The notes under the pieces: generated by a model | Seen by the model: the letters and a program-made list of their open reading frames with translations, nothing else | Told to the model about the DNA's origin: nothing | The model's database searches: none | Program-made: the position numbers and the translations under genes | Part shown: positions 63,373 through 64,000 of the stretch, piece by piece | How the letters are laid out: each line of letters opens with the position of its first letter | Numbering within the stretch: the stretch's first letter is position 1 | Origin: Mangrovibacter plantisponsor | GTDB taxonomy: Bacteria > Pseudomonadota > Gammaproteobacteria > Enterobacterales > Enterobacteriaceae | Assembly (NCBI RefSeq): GCF_003182475.1 | Contig: NZ_QGTS01000012.1 | Coordinates: forward strand, 99,647-163,646 | Reading direction: 5' to 3' | Length of the DNA: 64,000 nt

Positions 63373-64000
63373 TTACCTTCCTGAATACCGGTTGTACCCC
63401 ACATCGTAACTGACATTCCATGGGTTAGCCGTACCAGTGGCAGGCGTTACCCGCATGCCCGGTGGCGCATTATCAAAAGACACTTTCAGTTCACTCTGTT
63501 GTGGCCTCGGGCTTGCCAGCGGTACTGATGAATTCTGGCTGCCGTCAACATTCAGCAATTCTTTCAGCCGGGGAATAAAGCCTTTATACCCCCGGTCACT
63601 CTCGGATTTCTGCACCTGTTCAGCCATATATGTGCCAATATCCATATTATTTTTCGCCGCGTCCTGGTGCATGGAATCCAGCTTTTTCATCAGTTCAAAC
63701 AGAACACTGATGGTCACCGTAATGGTGCCCATGCTGGCTATGCCGCGCAGGTTTTTAGCCAGTCCACCCGCAGCACCATTGGCACCGGACAGCCCTTTCA
63801 ACATCGATGTCAGCCAGGCACCTGCAACAAGGGTGGAGATCCCCATCAGTACCGGCTCCCACCCACCAAGGAGTTGAACCACATCATTGATGTTATTCCA
63901 GACCGCTTTCACCACCGGCCCGACTTTATCCCAGTTACTGACAATCAGCCCGGCACCAATCACCAGCAGGGACACCATTTTACCCATGGTGGACATCTTC
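63373..64000 (-). CDS. Tail tape measure protein, C-terminal part (partial)
   Basis: The last 209 residues of a longer protein whose start lies beyond the right edge. Hydrophobic segments typical of tape-measure proteins (MGKMVSLLVIGAGLIVSNWDKV; MGISTLVAGAW) are followed by a soluble tail (FDNAPPGMRVTP, YDVGYNRYSGR). It corresponds to Mu gp42 and sets tail length. Confidence 0.88.
   Translation of the reverse strand, partial: KMSTMGKMVSLLVIGAGLIVSNWDKVGPVVKAVWNNINDVVQLLGGWEPVLMGISTLVAGAWLTSMLKGLSGANGAAGGLAKNLRGIASMGTITVTISVLFELMKKLDSMHQDAAKNNMDIGTYMAEQVQKSESDRGYKGFIPRLKELLNVDGSQNSSVPLASPRPQQSELKVSFDNAPPGMRVTPATGTANPWNVSYDVGYNRYSGR

Overview
The window reads as a chromosome segment of a member of the Enterobacteriaceae. 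The genus cannot be fixed by eye. From nadE to the yeaK/nimRT genes the order follows the Escherichia coli 39-40 min region: nadE, ves, spy, astEBDAC, xthA, nudG, ynjH, topB, selD, ydjA, sppA, ansA, pncA, yeaC, msrB, gapA, yeaD, yeaE, mipA, yeaG, yeaH, yeaK, nimR, nimT. Several E. coli genes are missing (cho, the ydjXYZ/ynjA-I block, yeaI, yeaJ), and a yddG-type exporter lies between nadE and ves.

Positions 1-30900 are this conserved core: stress chaperone (spy), ammonia-producing arginine catabolism (ast operon with a sigma-54 promoter), DNA repair and topology (xthA, topB), selenium metabolism (selD), membrane protein turnover (sppA), NAD salvage (nadE, pncA), glycolysis (gapA with a CRP site), nitrogen-starvation kinase genes (yeaGH) and a drug exporter with its regulator. 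nudG has an in-frame amber stop.

Positions 30900-51000 are a less conserved accessory stretch of short transcription units. They include a CTP-synthase-type amidotransferase domain protein, a NupC-type nucleoside carrier, small unknown proteins, a trimeric-ScsC-like thiol oxidoreductase, uspF, a Nudix hydrolase, an orphan OppA-like binding protein, katG, two lipoproteins, a TetR regulator, an Aah1-type adenine/adenosine deaminase, and a ridA - YheO/DauR-type regulator - phzF operon. A tRNA-Lys(CTT) and yeaQ follow. Two strong terminators with no gene in front of them suggest small RNAs near 32.7-32.9 kb.

From about 51700 to the right edge lies a prophage with the e14/Mu tail layout. The displaced 3' end of icd marks the attachment site at about 52150. 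An integrase relic lies outside it. Then come a cargo gene with a permuted papain/NlpC-like domain (at the place where e14 carries mcrA), a Pin/Gin-type invertase, a 1.6-kb invertible segment with two tail-fibre ends and two chaperones, and the Mu-order tail genes (gp48, 47/J, 46, 45/V, 44, 43, and 42/tape measure running off the edge). Between the tape-measure and DNA-circularisation genes sits an AT-richer three-gene cassette. It holds a glycine-zipper membrane protein and two tandem paralogues, and ends in its own terminator. It looks like an effector with two immunity genes and is the best candidate here for an undescribed system.
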